DNA from: Adhaeribacter pallidiroseus
GTDB lineage: Bacteria > Bacteroidota > Bacteroidia > Cytophagales > Hymenobacteraceae
Length of the DNA stretch: 64,000 bases
Assembly: GCF_003340495.1 (NCBI RefSeq)
Contig: NZ_QASA01000001.1
Coordinates: 2,542,001-2,606,000 of the forward strand
Reading direction: 5' to 3'
Shown: one piece after another, positions 18,084 through 26,268 of the stretch
Numbering within the stretch: the stretch's first letter is position 1
Layout of the letters: each line of letters begins with the position of its first letter
The notes under the pieces: model-generated
What the model was told of the DNA's origin: nothing
Databases searched by the model: none
The model's input: the letters and a program-made list of their open reading frames with translations, nothing else
Translations under genes and position numbers: made by a program

Positions 18084-18207
18084 TTAGATGTTCGATGATT
18101 GGAATTAATTTTTTTAAAATAATAGATGATTAACCAATACTTGTTATCCTATTCACATAATTTCCATGTATTCGTCGAACATCTAATATCCTGCTTCGAA
18201 CATCTAA
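18084..18207. repeat. Three copies of a 12-mer (TTAGATGTTCGA) in inverted and direct orientation
   Basis: TTAGATGTTCGA at 18084-18095 recurs as its exact reverse complement TCGAACATCTAA at 18175-18186 and 18196-18207. The set lies between the NlpC/P60 start and the smpB stop and can form a long-range hairpin. No function is known. It may serve as the smpB transcript end or be a remnant of an intergenic repeat. Confidence 0.7.
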
Positions 18208-18208
18208 T

Positions 18209-18675
18209 TTAAAACCGTTCACGCTGCATTTCTCTTTTTACATCGCGTTCTTTAATATCTTCGCGTTTATCGTACAATTTTTTACCGCGGGCTAAGGCAA
18301 TTTCCACTTTGGCAAATCCCCGCTCGCTAATGAAAAAGCGGATGGGAATGATAGTTAACCCTTGCTCCTCCGATTTTTTACTTAGCTGATTCAATTCTTT
18401 TTTGTTAAGCAACAATTTTCGCGGACGCGTGGGCTCGTGGTTGTTGTAGGTACCTTCGGTGTATTTGGCAATGGTAACTTGCAGCAGCCATAAGCCATCG
18501 TTCTGAAAAACGCAAAATCCGTCTTGTAAATTAACGTTCCCTTCCCGAATCGATTTAATTTCGGTTCCTTGCAGCATAATGCCCGCCGTATACTTGCTTA
18601 AAAACTCGTATTCGTACGAAGCTCTGCGGTTTACAATATTTACAGATTTTTAATTCGGTCTTTATCTTTTGCCAT
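18209..18675 (-). CDS. smpB: SsrA-binding protein SmpB, frame broken near the N-terminus
   Basis: The minus-strand frame from 18577 encodes 122 residues of SmpB (MLQGTEIKSIREGN through the basic C-tail). Residues normally preceding it are present upstream in the same frame (SVNIVNRRASYEYEFLSKYTAGI), but a TAA comes just before them. The true ATG appears to be at 18675 (MAKDKDRIK) one frame off. A single extra A in the run at 18647-18651 (A5 to A6 on the minus strand) would fuse the two into a standard SmpB of about 155 residues. SmpB binds tmRNA and delivers it to stalled ribosomes; the missing segment contains tmRNA-contacting residues. Sequencing error or real lesion cannot be told apart here. 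Confidence 0.8.
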
Positions 18676-18879
18676 CTCTCCGGGAGTGAACCTCAAAATT
18701 TTACTTATTATTTATGAAATCAAAATTTTACCTATCTTTTCTCTTATAACAGTTTATTTACTCTGATCGCGGTAGTAAGACTAGTTAAAAGAAACCTAAC
18801 TTATTTAAAAATGTTTCCATCACTCCTATTAATACAGGATATTTCCGGTAATTTCATGTTTAACAGGTGATATTCTTAA

Positions 18880-18925
18880 AAACCACTAACCGACTTACCT
18901 TTGAAGATAAATCGGTTAGTGGTTT
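18880..18925 (-). terminator. Hairpin, likely minus-strand terminator
   Basis: A 14-bp perfect inverted repeat AAACCACTAACCGA / TCGGTTAGTGGTTT with an 18-nt loop. On the minus strand it is followed by a T5 run, so it fits a terminator for the decayed gene at 19106-20150. Confidence 0.6.
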
Positions 18926-18972
18926 ATTTTAGCTAGAACATATTGTATAAGTATTCAATTAAGTAGTTGTTC

Positions 18973-18994
18973 GTTTTTAGTTGTTCGTTGTTCG
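18973..18994. repeat. 22-nt TTGTTCG-type dispersed repeat, copy 1
   Basis: The block GTTTTTAG followed by TTGTTCGTTGTTCG is identical to 45825-45846, about 27 kb away. Both copies are intergenic. Confidence 0.7.
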
Positions 18995-19105
18995 ATCATT
19001 AAGAAGTTGATTATTAAATGCTTAAATTTAGGTTTTTATCAACTTAATTTTGTCCAAGTACTTAGTAAAGTTTATATAAGGCTTTTCATGATTTTTTGCT
19101 TCAAT

Positions 19106-20150
19106 TTAAATAGGAATTTGATGCGCTAATTTAAGTCTGTTGGTGTATCTGTTTAAAGCATCTTCCAGAGATGGCAAAATTTGGCAACGTTCATAACTTA
19201 ACACACCAAAAACAGGGCGATTGGCTTAATTTTTTAAAAATTTCGTGGGCGTAACCACTTTGAATTTGCAATGGGTCCAACCCTACGCGTTTTGCTGCCT
19301 CGCGCGCTACATCAGCATAGGAATATTGCCCCTTGTTATACTAAGTGCCAAATACCTTTTTCCTCATCTATTATTAAATCTAAGCAAGCATGTACCAGAT
19401 CAGGAACGTAAGTAGGAGCAATAATTAAATCTTCTGCCAGAACTATCTCTTTTTCAGCTTCATCAACCTGCACGTAGCCTGCCCCATTAATTATGGCCCA
19501 GGAATTATAATAATGAATAGCGCGCTCAATAGAGAACGGATCAATAATATTCATTTGTTTTCGGCCTATAAGCCGGTACGGAGTATGACGATCACCATAA
19601 ATTCGGGCAAATGCACGACCTAAAGAACCAGTAGCTTCGGTTATGAGAACAGGCTGGATTACATTTTGGAGCTGATGAAGTTGTTTTTCGGTTATCCCTA
19701 ACTTTTCCGCAATGGATTCTGTTTCCTAAACAGGGTCCCAGTTGCTCCACCAGATTGCTTTAGAACCCCGACTTAACCAATTAGCTTCCTTTTGAATAGT
19801 TACTCCAAAGTCTTCGGAAGCGGTGTTCAGGGGGTAAAAGAAACGGTTCGGCCGTTGCCACTAATCGGGTAAGTTAAATAAGGGATTCGGATATTTTTAC
19901 TTTTAGACAGGCAGGATAATAGTTTAACTTAAGCTGTGAGTCGGGGCTGAGGTCCGCGTACATAAAAACTCCTGGTTCATAAACACCCTCCACGCGGATA
20001 ACTAAATTTACCCAATCGTAGGTACCGAGCAACGACCAGGTTGTTACTCCTACCACGTTAACCCCGGATTTTTGAACCTCCAAGCAAGAATCCCAAACAT
20101 GTTTGAACCATTGCAGCGATTCTTCGCAATTAGATTTTCAAACCTATATT
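19106..20150 (-). pseudogene. Decayed GH1-like / RmlD-like sugar-nucleotide reductase gene
   Basis: Pieces in several minus-strand frames line up, in order, with the C-terminal part of the two-domain family that joins a family-1-glycosidase-like domain to an RmlD-like reductase. First comes a glycosidase-like end (VVGVTTWSLLGTYDW, YEPGVFMYADLS). A linker follows with an in-frame TAG in WDPV*ETES, then the Rossmann entry VLITEATGSLGRAF. Next is AIINGAGYVQVDEAE, a TAA after GIWHLV, and a frame change into YADVAREAAKRVGLDPLQIQ. After another frame change comes LEDALNRYTNRLKLAHQIPI and the natural stop at 19106. The glycosidase N-terminus is missing. At least two stops and several frameshifts make this a true pseudogene. 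Confidence 0.85.
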
Positions 20151-20559
20151 TATAAGAAGGTAGGTTGCCATATACAGGTTTCAAAATACGAACGTTTATG
20201 GGAGTAGTTGGCGGAAACAGAGCTTATTCAGTATCCCGGAGCATAAAATTCGTATATATAATAGAGGAAATGCCTAAGCTTGGAAAACAAGTAAGTATAT
20301 TCGCAAAAGTTTTATTATAATTGCTCGCAAGCAGTTTTCTTTAGATTTTGTTTGGAGGGAAATAGCGTTAATTTTAAAAAGTAGAGCTAAAACTATGTAG
20401 AAATTAAGGTTTTTACCGGGTTAAGTATTAATAAGAAGTAGTAGAAGTAAGTATTCCTGAGCGCAAAAGGCCCAAAACTTTAATTGTAAGAACCATTTTT
20501 TAAAAGATAAGCTTTAAATAAAAGAAAACTTATTTATTAAATTTTTATACCATTCTAAA
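20151..20559. other. Gene-free AT-rich stretch
   Basis: About 400 nt between the decayed gene and the 352-residue secreted protein. No reading frame, repeat or RNA was recognised. It may hold the deleted 5' end of the pseudogene and the promoter of the downstream gene, but no clear -7 box was seen. Confidence 0.4.
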
Positions 20560-21618
20560 TTGTTGAATTATATTCCGTTTTCCTGGTTTAGTTTAATTCC
20601 CTTAGTGTTTGCCAGTATTACTGGCAACGTACATGAACCTAAAATTTTAAAAAAAACATCCTCCGGAATTACTTCCCCGGTATCCACCCCATCAACTGTA
20701 AAGAAACCGGAGCAAGATAGCATTAAAAATACTACCGATAGTTTAGATATTGAATCCAAAACATCTACTAAAACCCGTTCATCCAATTCTAAAAAATTAA
20801 ATTCAGCGGTAGTGGGTCCGGACACCTTGCCAGGTTCCATCTTACCTGGAAAACGCATCATTGCTTTTTATGGTAGTCCTTTATCGAAACGGATGGGGAT
20901 TTTAGGTGAGCTGCCGCCGGACGAAATGCTGGCTAAATTAGATATTGAAGTAAGTAAGTGGGAAAAAGCAGATCCCAAAACACCTGTTCAACCAGCATTG
21001 CATTTGATTGCGGTTACGGCACAAAATGAACCCGGTGTAAGTGGAAAATACCGATTGCATTTGGCAAACTCCGTTATTGATTCTGTTTTGCTAATTGCTC
21101 AGGCCCGCCAGGCATTAGTTTTCTTAGATATTCAACTCGGAACCAGCACATTACAAGAAGAACTACCCTTACTAGAAGGTTATTTAAAAATGCCCAATGT
21201 ACATGTGGGTATTGATGCCGAATTTGCCTTGAAACCCGGAAAAGTACCGGGACGAAACATTGGTTCTTTTGATGCCAAAGACATTAATTATGCTACTGAG
21301 TACCTGGCTCAAGTGGCGGAGGAAAACCAGCTGCCGCCTAAACTATTAATAGTGCACCGGTTTACACAGCCGATGATTACGAATTTTAAAAAAATCAAGT
21401 TAAATCCATATTGCCAAATTGTAATGCACATGGATGGCTGGGGAAGCCCTACCATTAAGCGCAGTAGTTATCAGAAATACATCAAGGGAGAACCAGTGCA
21501 ATATGCCGGTATTAAAATTTTTTATAAGAATGATATTAAACGCAAAGGCTGGCGCTTATTGCGACCGAAAGAAATCCTGGCATTAACTCCTAAACCGTAT
21601 TACATTCAATACCAATAA
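20560..21618 (+). CDS. Secreted conserved hypothetical protein, TIM-barrel-like
   Basis: 352 residues. The frame starts with two TTG codons (20560, 20563) and no ATG is near, so the start is uncertain. The N-terminus is hydrophobic (FSWFSLIPLVFASITG) and may be a signal peptide. A Ser/Thr/Pro-rich linker (about 30-85) precedes a conserved domain. That domain has IIAFYGSPLSKRMGILGELP, HLIAVTAQNEPG, LVFLDIQLGTSTLQEE, VHVGIDAEFAL and LLIVHRFTQPMI; the repeated strand/helix pattern with acidic ends suggests a barrel hydrolase fold. I do not know the function. A terminator follows at 21700-21733. Confidence 0.75.
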   Translation: MLNYIPFSWFSLIPLVFASITGNVHEPKILKKTSSGITSPVSTPSTVKKPEQDSIKNTTDSLDIESKTSTKTRSSNSKKLNSAVVGPDTLPGSILPGKRIIAFYGSPLSKRMGILGELPPDEMLAKLDIEVSKWEKADPKTPVQPALHLIAVTAQNEPGVSGKYRLHLANSVIDSVLLIAQARQALVFLDIQLGTSTLQEELPLLEGYLKMPNVHVGIDAEFALKPGKVPGRNIGSFDAKDINYATEYLAQVAEENQLPPKLLIVHRFTQPMITNFKKIKLNPYCQIVMHMDGWGSPTIKRSSYQKYIKGEPVQYAGIKIFYKNDIKRKGWRLLRPKEILALTPKPYYIQYQ

Positions 21619-21699
21619 TTAAGGGTTAAAAATATTTTGGCTTGCTCCTACAAAATAAATCAGTATAAACTAAATAATTTAAAATAAAGCGTGGTAATA

Positions 21700-21733
21700 A
21701 AAAAAGCATCCGAATTGAATCGGATGCTTTTTT
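21700..21733. terminator. Bidirectional hairpin terminator
   Basis: Stem GCATCCGA / TCGGATGC with a 6-nt loop, extended by A6/T6 arms. It lies between the convergent secreted-protein gene and the FAD/Fe-S dehydrogenase gene. Confidence 0.85.
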
Positions 21734-21784
21734 AAATTTTAGAATAAGTTAGAGCTTAAAACATAAGCCGTATAAATGTAAACC

Positions 21785-24730
21785 TTATAATAAAGCTTCA
21801 TACAACACTTCTAAAGTATGCAAGGCCCGGCGACCGGTACCATCTTTGATTTGGTGGCGGCAACTGGTGCCGGGTGCGGCAATAATTACCGATTCGGGTT
21901 GTTTCCGAACAGTTGGAAACAAAACCAATTCCCCAATTTGCATGGATACCTCGTAATGTTCGGTTTCGTACCCGAAAGACCCAGCCATGCCGCAGCAACC
22001 GGATGGAATTACTTCTACGGTGTAGTTTTCCGGTAACGACAACATTTTTTGGGTGTATGCTACCGAAGAAAGCGCTTTCTGATGACAATGCCCGTGCAGC
22101 TTAATTAAGCGTTTTTCCTGTGTAAACTGATCTGGAGTAATGTTGCCTTTACCCATTTCTGCAAAAATAAACTCATCAATCAAATAACTATTCTTGGCAA
22201 GATTTTGCGCTTCCTGGTATTGGTCTTCCTCAACTAAATCTAAATATTCGTCTCGAAAAGTTAAGATGGCTGACGGCTCAATACCAATTAAAGGTACGTT
22301 GGCCGAAACTACTTTACTTAACTTTGCTACATTTTTAACGGCTAGTTTCTTAGCGTCCCGCACCAAACCTTTTGATAAATAGGTGCGCCCACTTTCTTCG
22401 TGTTCGGGCATTTGTACTTCATAACCCAACCGTTCTAATAGCTGCACGGCTTTTATACCAATTTCGGCATCATTAAAATTGGTAAACTCATCACAAAACA
22501 AATTTACTTTGCCTTTACTTCCGGTTAAAAATTTTGGCGGGGTTTGTTTTTGGTGTTTTTTAAACCACTGCCGAAGCGTGGTATGATGCAATAAAGGCAA
22601 AGGTCTATTTTCCGCAAAACCCACCACTCTCTTCGCTAGCCTGGAAGTAAATTTATTGGTAAATACAAAATTATAGATGCCCGGAGCGACCGAAGCCACA
22701 TTATTTAAGTTCGTAAAATTACCTACTAATCGGGTACGCAGCGGGATGCCGTTGGCATCATAATAATGCTGCAAGAACTCGGCTTTCAGCTTAGCGACAT
22801 CCACATTGGACGGACACTCAGATTTACAACCTTTACAGGATATACAAAGCTCCATAGCCTCTTTAATCTCGTGATGATCGAAACGGTTAGCTTTGGTAGA
22901 ACGGGTTAAAAATTCGCGGAGCACGTTGGCTCGTCCGCGAGTGGTATCTTTTTCGTTGCGGGTAACCATGTAGCTGGGGCACATGGTACCGCCGGTTAAC
23001 TGTGTTTTGCGGCAATCGCCGGAGCCGTTGCACAACTCCGCCGCCCGTAAGATGCCTTGCGCGTCTTTAAATTTAAAAACGGTATCAAAGTCCGGGGTAG
23101 TCTGACCCGGTTCATAACGCAGAAAGGTGTCCATGGCCGGGGTATTTACAATTTTACCCGGATTAAAAATATTATCCGGGTCCCAGGTACGCTTCACCTC
23201 TTCCAGAAGCTGGTAATTTTTAGCGCCTACCATCCATTTAATAAACTCACCCCGCAAGCGGCCATCGCCGTGTTCCCCACTTAAGGAACCCCGGTATTTT
23301 TTCACGAGTTGGGCAATTTCTTCCGCAATTATCCGAAATAACTTATTACCAGCGGCCGTTTTTAAATTTATAATGGGCCGTAAGTGCAACTCTCCTGAAC
23401 CCGCGTGCGCGTAATGCACACAGTATAAATCGTGTTTTTTTAAAATTTGGTTAAACTCCGCGATAAAGTCGGGTAAATCATTCACGTCTACGGCGGTATC
23501 TTCAATTACCGCTACCGGTTTAGCATCCCCCGGAATGTTGGAAAGTAAACCTAAACCGGCTTTCCGTAAAGTCCATACTTTTTTAGTATCCGGACCGGTT
23601 ACCAAAGGATAATGATAACCTAAGTTTTGCAGTTTTAGATCGGCGGTTAAAGCAGCCGCTACGGCTTCAATCTCGGCTTGGGTGTTTTTTGCAATTTCTA
23701 CTACCAAAATAGCTCCCGGATCGCCTTGTACAAAAAAACGGTTCTGGCTTTGTTCCAGGTTGGCTTTGGTACATTCCAAAACATAATGATCCATGAGCTC
23801 ACTGGCGCTTGGTTGATATTTTAAAGCCACCAGGTTCGCGCGCAGCGATTCATCAATGGTATGGCAATGAATACACAACAAACCAATCTCTTTAGGCGGT
23901 AGCGGAACGATGTTAAACTTTAGCTCGGTTAAAAAGGCCAGCGTTCCTTCGGAGCCAGCAATTAGCTTGCAAAAATTAAAAGCATCGGTACCGGGCGTAA
24001 AAGGCTCGGTGTCCAGTAAAAGATCCACGGCGTACCCGGTATTGCGGCGTTCCACGGTTGGTTTCGGAAATTCGCGCCGGATTTCTTCTTGGGTAGTTGG
24101 GTGGCTCAGCATAGCTTTGGTGGCCTGGTAAATGCGCGTTTCTAAAGCACTAGCTGCATTTTCGCCCAAACATTTTGCTTCAAACGCTGCCGGACTTAAA
24201 CTGGTAAATTCGGTTTCGGAACCGTCGCTCAGAATGGCTTTCACCGATAAAAGATGCTCGCGGGTACTGCGGTATACTACAGAATTAGAACCACAGGAAT
24301 TATTACCTACCATCCCCCCCATCATGGCGCGGTTAGCAGTGGAGGTTTCCGGGCCAAAGTATAAACCATAAGGCTTCAGAGCTAAATTTAACTCATCCCG
24401 AATAACGCCGGGTTGCACTTTAACCCAACGCTCTTCGGGGTTTATTTCTAAAATTTGATTAAAGGTGCGCGACACATCTACCACAATGCCATTACCCACC
24501 ACTTGGCCGGCCAAAGAAGTTCCGGCGGTTCGGGGAATAAGCGAAGTACCCTCCTGCCGGGCAAATTGAATTAACGTTTTTATATCTTCCTTATCGGCCG
24601 GAAAAGCCACGGCTAATGGCATTTCGCGGTACGCCGAAGCATCGGTAGCGTACAACGTGCGCATGGTAGAATCATAATGGAGTTCGCCGGTTAATTGTTG
24701 GGCAAGTCGATTTAATTTGTCTGTATTCAT
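21785..24730 (-). CDS. FAD-linked oxidase fused to Fe-S domain (YdiJ / D-2-hydroxyacid dehydrogenase type)
   Basis: 981 residues. The N-terminal half is a PCMH/VAO-type FAD domain (LIPRTAGTSLAGQVVGNG, MMGGMVGNNSCGSNS, GSEGTLAFLTE) with the C-terminal oxidase cap (HYAHAGSGELHLRP, SGEHGDGRLRGEF). The centre carries ferredoxin-like cysteines (CISCKGCKSECP). The C-terminal half is a CCG/heterodisulfide-reductase-like domain with HGHCHQKAL and PSGCCGMAGSFGYE. This architecture belongs to YdiJ-like enzymes that oxidise D-2-hydroxyacids (D-2-hydroxyglutarate or D-lactate) and pass electrons to the respiratory chain. The exact substrate is not readable. It is a stand-alone minus-strand gene. Confidence 0.9.
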   Translation of the reverse strand: MNTDKLNRLAQQLTGELHYDSTMRTLYATDASAYREMPLAVAFPADKEDIKTLIQFARQEGTSLIPRTAGTSLAGQVVGNGIVVDVSRTFNQILEINPEERWVKVQPGVIRDELNLALKPYGLYFGPETSTANRAMMGGMVGNNSCGSNSVVYRSTREHLLSVKAILSDGSETEFTSLSPAAFEAKCLGENAASALETRIYQATKAMLSHPTTQEEIRREFPKPTVERRNTGYAVDLLLDTEPFTPGTDAFNFCKLIAGSEGTLAFLTELKFNIVPLPPKEIGLLCIHCHTIDESLRANLVALKYQPSASELMDHYVLECTKANLEQSQNRFFVQGDPGAILVVEIAKNTQAEIEAVAAALTADLKLQNLGYHYPLVTGPDTKKVWTLRKAGLGLLSNIPGDAKPVAVIEDTAVDVNDLPDFIAEFNQILKKHDLYCVHYAHAGSGELHLRPIINLKTAAGNKLFRIIAEEIAQLVKKYRGSLSGEHGDGRLRGEFIKWMVGAKNYQLLEEVKRTWDPDNIFNPGKIVNTPAMDTFLRYEPGQTTPDFDTVFKFKDAQGILRAAELCNGSGDCRKTQLTGGTMCPSYMVTRNEKDTTRGRANVLREFLTRSTKANRFDHHEIKEAMELCISCKGCKSECPSNVDVAKLKAEFLQHYYDANGIPLRTRLVGNFTNLNNVASVAPGIYNFVFTNKFTSRLAKRVVGFAENRPLPLLHHTTLRQWFKKHQKQTPPKFLTGSKGKVNLFCDEFTNFNDAEIGIKAVQLLERLGYEVQMPEHEESGRTYLSKGLVRDAKKLAVKNVAKLSKVVSANVPLIGIEPSAILTFRDEYLDLVEEDQYQEAQNLAKNSYLIDEFIFAEMGKGNITPDQFTQEKRLIKLHGHCHQKALSSVAYTQKMLSLPENYTVEVIPSGCCGMAGSFGYETEHYEVSMQIGELVLFPTVRKQPESVIIAAPGTSCRHQIKDGTGRRALHTLEVLYEALL

Positions 24731-25013
24731 TTTTAACTTAGAGGCATTACTTATCAGCTACATAAAAGCTAGTAATTATTGTAGGAATGCCTGATTTAGA
24801 ACGCTAATATATTGGCAAATAACAGAAGTAAGAAGGTATGCAGATTAATTTTCCAGAAGAATTTAAAACTATAGCTGGCCATACATTTCAAATTTTCGAA
24901 TTATTTTTTGAATTTAAAACTACTATCCTCCTGGAATCTGAATGAAGGCTATGTTTTATCTAAAGCAAATTAAATCTGCTTTCCATTAAGTAAATTCAAT
25001 AAAAATTAAAAAA

Positions 25014-25541
25014 ATGCATCTTTCCCTTTCTAGTTCTACCATCCGTTACTGGCAATCCGGCGATGAGTTAGCCTTAGCAAAACACGCCAATAATTATAAT
25101 GTTTGGATTAACTTACGTAATTCCTTTCCTTATCCTTATACCTTGCAAGATGCTCAAACCTGGGTTATGATAGCGAATGCCACGCAGCCCGTTACCAACT
25201 TTGCCTTAGAAGTAAACGGTGAGGCGGTTGGCGGAATAGGACTTATTATACAACCGGATGTTTATTGCAAAAGTGCCGAGGTAGGCTACTGGCTCAGCGA
25301 AAAATACTGGAACCGGGGTATTATTACCGAAGCCCTGCAAGCTATTACCCAATATGGCTTTAATACTTTAGAACTTGAACGGATTTACGCCGGCGTATTT
25401 GAATGGAACTTAAAATCAGCAAGGGTACTGGAAAAAGCTGGTTATAAATTGGAAGGCCGGCTAACTAAAAGTGTGCTGAAAGATGGGAAGTTAATTGATT
25501 CTCTTTTGTACGCGCAAGTAAAGCCCACAGGTATACCATAA
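25014..25541 (+). CDS. GNAT-family N-acetyltransferase (RimJ/RimL-like)
   Basis: 175 residues. It has the GNAT pattern with an early RY/LRNSFPYPYT segment. It is followed by VGGIGLIIQPD, AEVGYWLSEKYWNRGIITEAL (acetyl-CoA loop region) and LERIYAGVFEWNLKSARVLEKAGYKLEGRL. This is the layout of RimJ/RimL acetyltransferases, which modify ribosomal proteins or small molecules. The target is unknown. It is a single gene with its own terminator. Confidence 0.88.
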   Translation: MHLSLSSSTIRYWQSGDELALAKHANNYNVWINLRNSFPYPYTLQDAQTWVMIANATQPVTNFALEVNGEAVGGIGLIIQPDVYCKSAEVGYWLSEKYWNRGIITEALQAITQYGFNTLELERIYAGVFEWNLKSARVLEKAGYKLEGRLTKSVLKDGKLIDSLLYAQVKPTGIP

Positions 25542-25569
25542 AAAAAGCCGCTCCAGGAGCGGCTTTTTT
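25540..25569. terminator. Hairpin terminator between GNAT and lolA
   Basis: GCCGCTCC / GGAGCGGC stem with A6 and T6 arms. It begins at the GNAT stop codon and serves the convergent genes on both sides. Confidence 0.87.
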
Positions 25570-25590
25570 AAAATTTAATTTTAAAACTAA

Positions 25591-26235
25591 TTAGCGTAAG
25601 TCAATAACCTTAACGCCTTTAAATTTTGTTTTATCAAACGCAAAATAGTTGTTATCTACATTGGGGTTCGGCGTAAAATCGGTGATGCTGTACGTGTAGC
25701 GGTTACCATTATTGCGGAACATTACCCAGCTTTTTAACGACTTATCTTTTTTGCTAATATTTAATCGTACTTTAAAAACCGGATCGTTGCGATCTTCCGG
25801 CGATAATTCAATTACATCGCATAATTCACCATCAACTTTGGCTTCTTCTACATAAGCAGATTTATAACCTTTTTTGTACATAGTAAATATTTTGTTGGGT
25901 GTCATTCCCTCATCTTCCGGATCATTTTCCGAAATATTTACTTCGTTTTCCGATTTAATGTACGTCCAGATGGTATTGCCATTGTTAATAATTTCCTGAT
26001 CTTCGGTTTTTAAGCGAAATTTGTTGCCCATTACCGTTATCTCCCCTTCTACATTTTCTTTGGTTTTACTGCTAGTATTCTCCAAGGTTTGATTAAAGTC
26101 AGCCCGGAAGACTTTCATGGATTGGTACTTTTTACTCATCGCATCCAGGATCTGACGAGCTTTCGGGTCTTGCGCCTGCGCCAATTGAACAACAGATACA
26201 GCTATAATAAACACGAATAAGGTTATTCTTTTCAT
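25591..26235 (-). CDS. lolA: Outer-membrane lipoprotein carrier LolA-like
   Basis: 214 residues with a clear Sec signal peptide (MKRITLFVFIIAVSVVQLAQAQ). The mature part has LolA features: an early MSKKYQSMKVFRADFNQ helix, then EGEITVMGNKFRLKT, IWTYIKSENEV and a CDVIELSPEDRND segment. It is a periplasmic chaperone carrying lipoproteins to the outer membrane. It follows ftsK after 33 nt on the same strand, an ftsK-lolA pairing also known elsewhere in bacteria. Confidence 0.9.
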   Translation of the reverse strand: MKRITLFVFIIAVSVVQLAQAQDPKARQILDAMSKKYQSMKVFRADFNQTLENTSSKTKENVEGEITVMGNKFRLKTEDQEIINNGNTIWTYIKSENEVNISENDPEDEGMTPNKIFTMYKKGYKSAYVEEAKVDGELCDVIELSPEDRNDPVFKVRLNISKKDKSLKSWVMFRNNGNRYTYSITDFTPNPNVDNNYFAFDKTKFKGVKVIDLR

Positions 26236-26268
26236 AATACTATTTAGAGGGTTACCTTTAAGTCTATT

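Larger units (their letters stand above)
18676..19105. other. Intergenic region with hairpin and TTGTTCG repeats
   Basis: No gene is recognised. It contains the hairpin at 18880-18925 and a 22-nt repeat at 18973-18994 that recurs at 45825-45846. It separates smpB from the decayed GH1/RmlD gene. Confidence 0.5.

Noticed and set aside
18640-18675. Programmed frameshift in smpB
   Set aside because: The local codons ATT AAA AAT do not form an X XXY YYZ heptamer and the shift is ten codons after the start, so a lesion or base-call error fits better.
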